This document shows positions 6,225 to 6,561 of a stretch of DNA of 6,561 nucleotides, piece after piece. The notes under the pieces were generated by a model that saw only the letters and a list, made by a program, of their open reading frames with translations, was not told the origin of the DNA and made no database searches. This DNA is from Campylobacteraceae bacterium (lineage in GTDB: Bacteria > Campylobacterota > Campylobacteria > Campylobacterales > JALSKU01). The stretch lies in assembly GCA_015488975.1 (NCBI GenBank), contig WFMT01000280.1, positions 1 to 6,561 of the forward strand, in the 5' to 3' direction. Positions within the stretch are counted from its first letter, which is position 1. Every line of letters begins with the position of its first letter. Made by a program: the position numbers and the translations under genes.

Positions 6225-6240
6225 CTGTGCAGCGGTCTCA
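6214..6240 (-). repeat. Right terminal inverted repeat of the cassette
   Basis: On the minus strand it reads TGAGACC-G-CTGCACA-G-TATA and then AACGCCC, pairing with 4175-4201. TAA at 6241-6243 follows directly, matching TAA at 4172-4174. Palindromic DNA lies just inside it. Confidence 0.8.
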
Positions 6241-6278
6241 TAAATTTTATGCCATGCTGACTTTTTAGTTAATGTGGG

Positions 6279-6284
6279 TATAAT
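6279..6284 (+). promoter_or_regulatory. Candidate -10 box just before the last gene
   Basis: TATAAT stands only five bases before the ATG at 6290, with T-rich DNA (6261-6270) upstream. If used, transcription would start at or within the start codon, giving a leaderless message. No good Shine-Dalgarno is seen in the preceding bases. Confidence 0.4.
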
Positions 6285-6289
6285 ATGAT

Positions 6290-6561
6290 ATGAAAAAAAG
6301 TATAATTAGTTTATTGCTTTTAAGTTTTTGTTCATTGGCAGCAAAAGAAAATATAAATTATATAGATAAAACTCATGCTACACTTAGCGATTGGATATAC
6401 AATACCTCCAACAAGATAGATATGTTTTTTAGCAAGAGTGATATGGATGTATCAAAATCAAAAGGAACATACGCTAATATATATTTAGACTCTCTCGCAC
6501 AAGAACATGCAGGCTTGCAGTATAATTTTAATGCAAGGATAAGGCTAAGACTTCCCAGGAC
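6290..6561 (+). CDS. Secreted or outer-membrane-type protein, N-terminal part (3' end outside window)
   Basis: I do not recognise a named family. The 90 visible codons start with a typical Sec signal peptide: MKKS, a hydrophobic run (ISLLLLSFCSLAA, 5-17) and probable cleavage near SLAA-KEN. A Cys at residue 14 lies in the hydrophobic core, but the preceding Phe does not fit a lipobox, so a lipoprotein is less likely. The mature part has DKTHATLSDWIYNTSNKIDMFF and then an alternating segment, YNFNARIRLRLPR, of beta-strand type. That pattern is common in Campylobacterota outer-membrane proteins of unknown function. The signal peptide supports the start at 6290. An ATG at 6285 in another frame meets a stop after one codon. 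The gene lies 49 bases outside the mobile cassette and would have followed nifU before the insertion. Confidence 0.8.
   Translation, partial: MKKSIISLLLLSFCSLAAKENINYIDKTHATLSDWIYNTSNKIDMFFSKSDMDVSKSKGTYANIYLDSLAQEHAGLQYNFNARIRLRLPR

Larger units (their letters stand above)
4175..6240. mobile_element. Mobile insertion cassette with DNA methyltransferase cargo
   Basis: The segment is bounded by long imperfect inverted repeats opening with TGAGACC on the left and closing with GGTCTCA on the right. TAA stands immediately outside each end (4172-4174 and 6241-6243), as for a 3-bp target duplication. The inside holds a truncated methyltransferase-like gene, an HTH gene and a D12 methyltransferase gene, all on the plus strand. 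Sampled 60-base lines inside run about 15-22% G+C, against about 45% in a sampled line of nifS, which points to foreign origin. I found no transposase, whole or partial. This is the form of a mobile insertion cassette, or an IS derivative moved in trans by a related transposase. The ends recall some IS5-type tips, but the family is not established. Confidence 0.72.

Overview
The window is AT-rich bacterial DNA that most resembles a Campylobacter-type member of the Campylobacterota. The clues are the folE-fliI gene order (as I recall it from C. jejuni), an adjacent nifS-nifU pair encoding a NifS desulfurase and a three-domain NifU scaffold of the Campylobacter/Helicobacter kind, AT-rich TATAAT promoters and short intergenic gaps. 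The species cannot be fixed from this stretch.

Layout. (1) 1-438 is the 3' part of folE, followed by fliI (468-1787) with a TTG start. (2) 1788-1996 holds a 114-bp MITE-like element (1789-1902) with perfect 11-bp terminal inverted repeats and a perfect 9-bp target duplication. Its left duplication contains the fliI stop codon. The AT-rich nifS promoter region and a palindromic operator candidate (1957-1975) follow. (3) nifS (1997-3187) and nifU (3196-4170) form an operon for iron-sulfur cluster assembly. (4) Directly after the nifU stop comes a 2066-bp segment (4175-6240) bounded by about 27-bp inverted repeats and flanked by a TAA duplication. It is much poorer in G+C than its surroundings. 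It carries a truncated N4/N6 DNA methyltransferase-like gene, a small HTH regulator gene and a complete D12-class adenine methyltransferase gene, but no recognisable transposase or restriction endonuclease. (5) From 6290 a secreted or outer-membrane-type protein begins and runs off the end.

How it fits together. folE, fliI, nifS and nifU are core housekeeping genes: tetrahydrofolate synthesis, flagellar export and Fe-S assembly. Two elements of different kinds have entered the spaces between them without breaking a gene. The larger one looks like a mobile insertion cassette: transposon ends that carry a DNA-modification module in place of a transposase. The module looks like the remains of a two-methyltransferase restriction-modification system, kept as an orphan methylase plus regulator. 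The cassette reading and the MITE reading both rest on repeats visible in the sequence; the origin of the ends and the activity of the methylases are inference.
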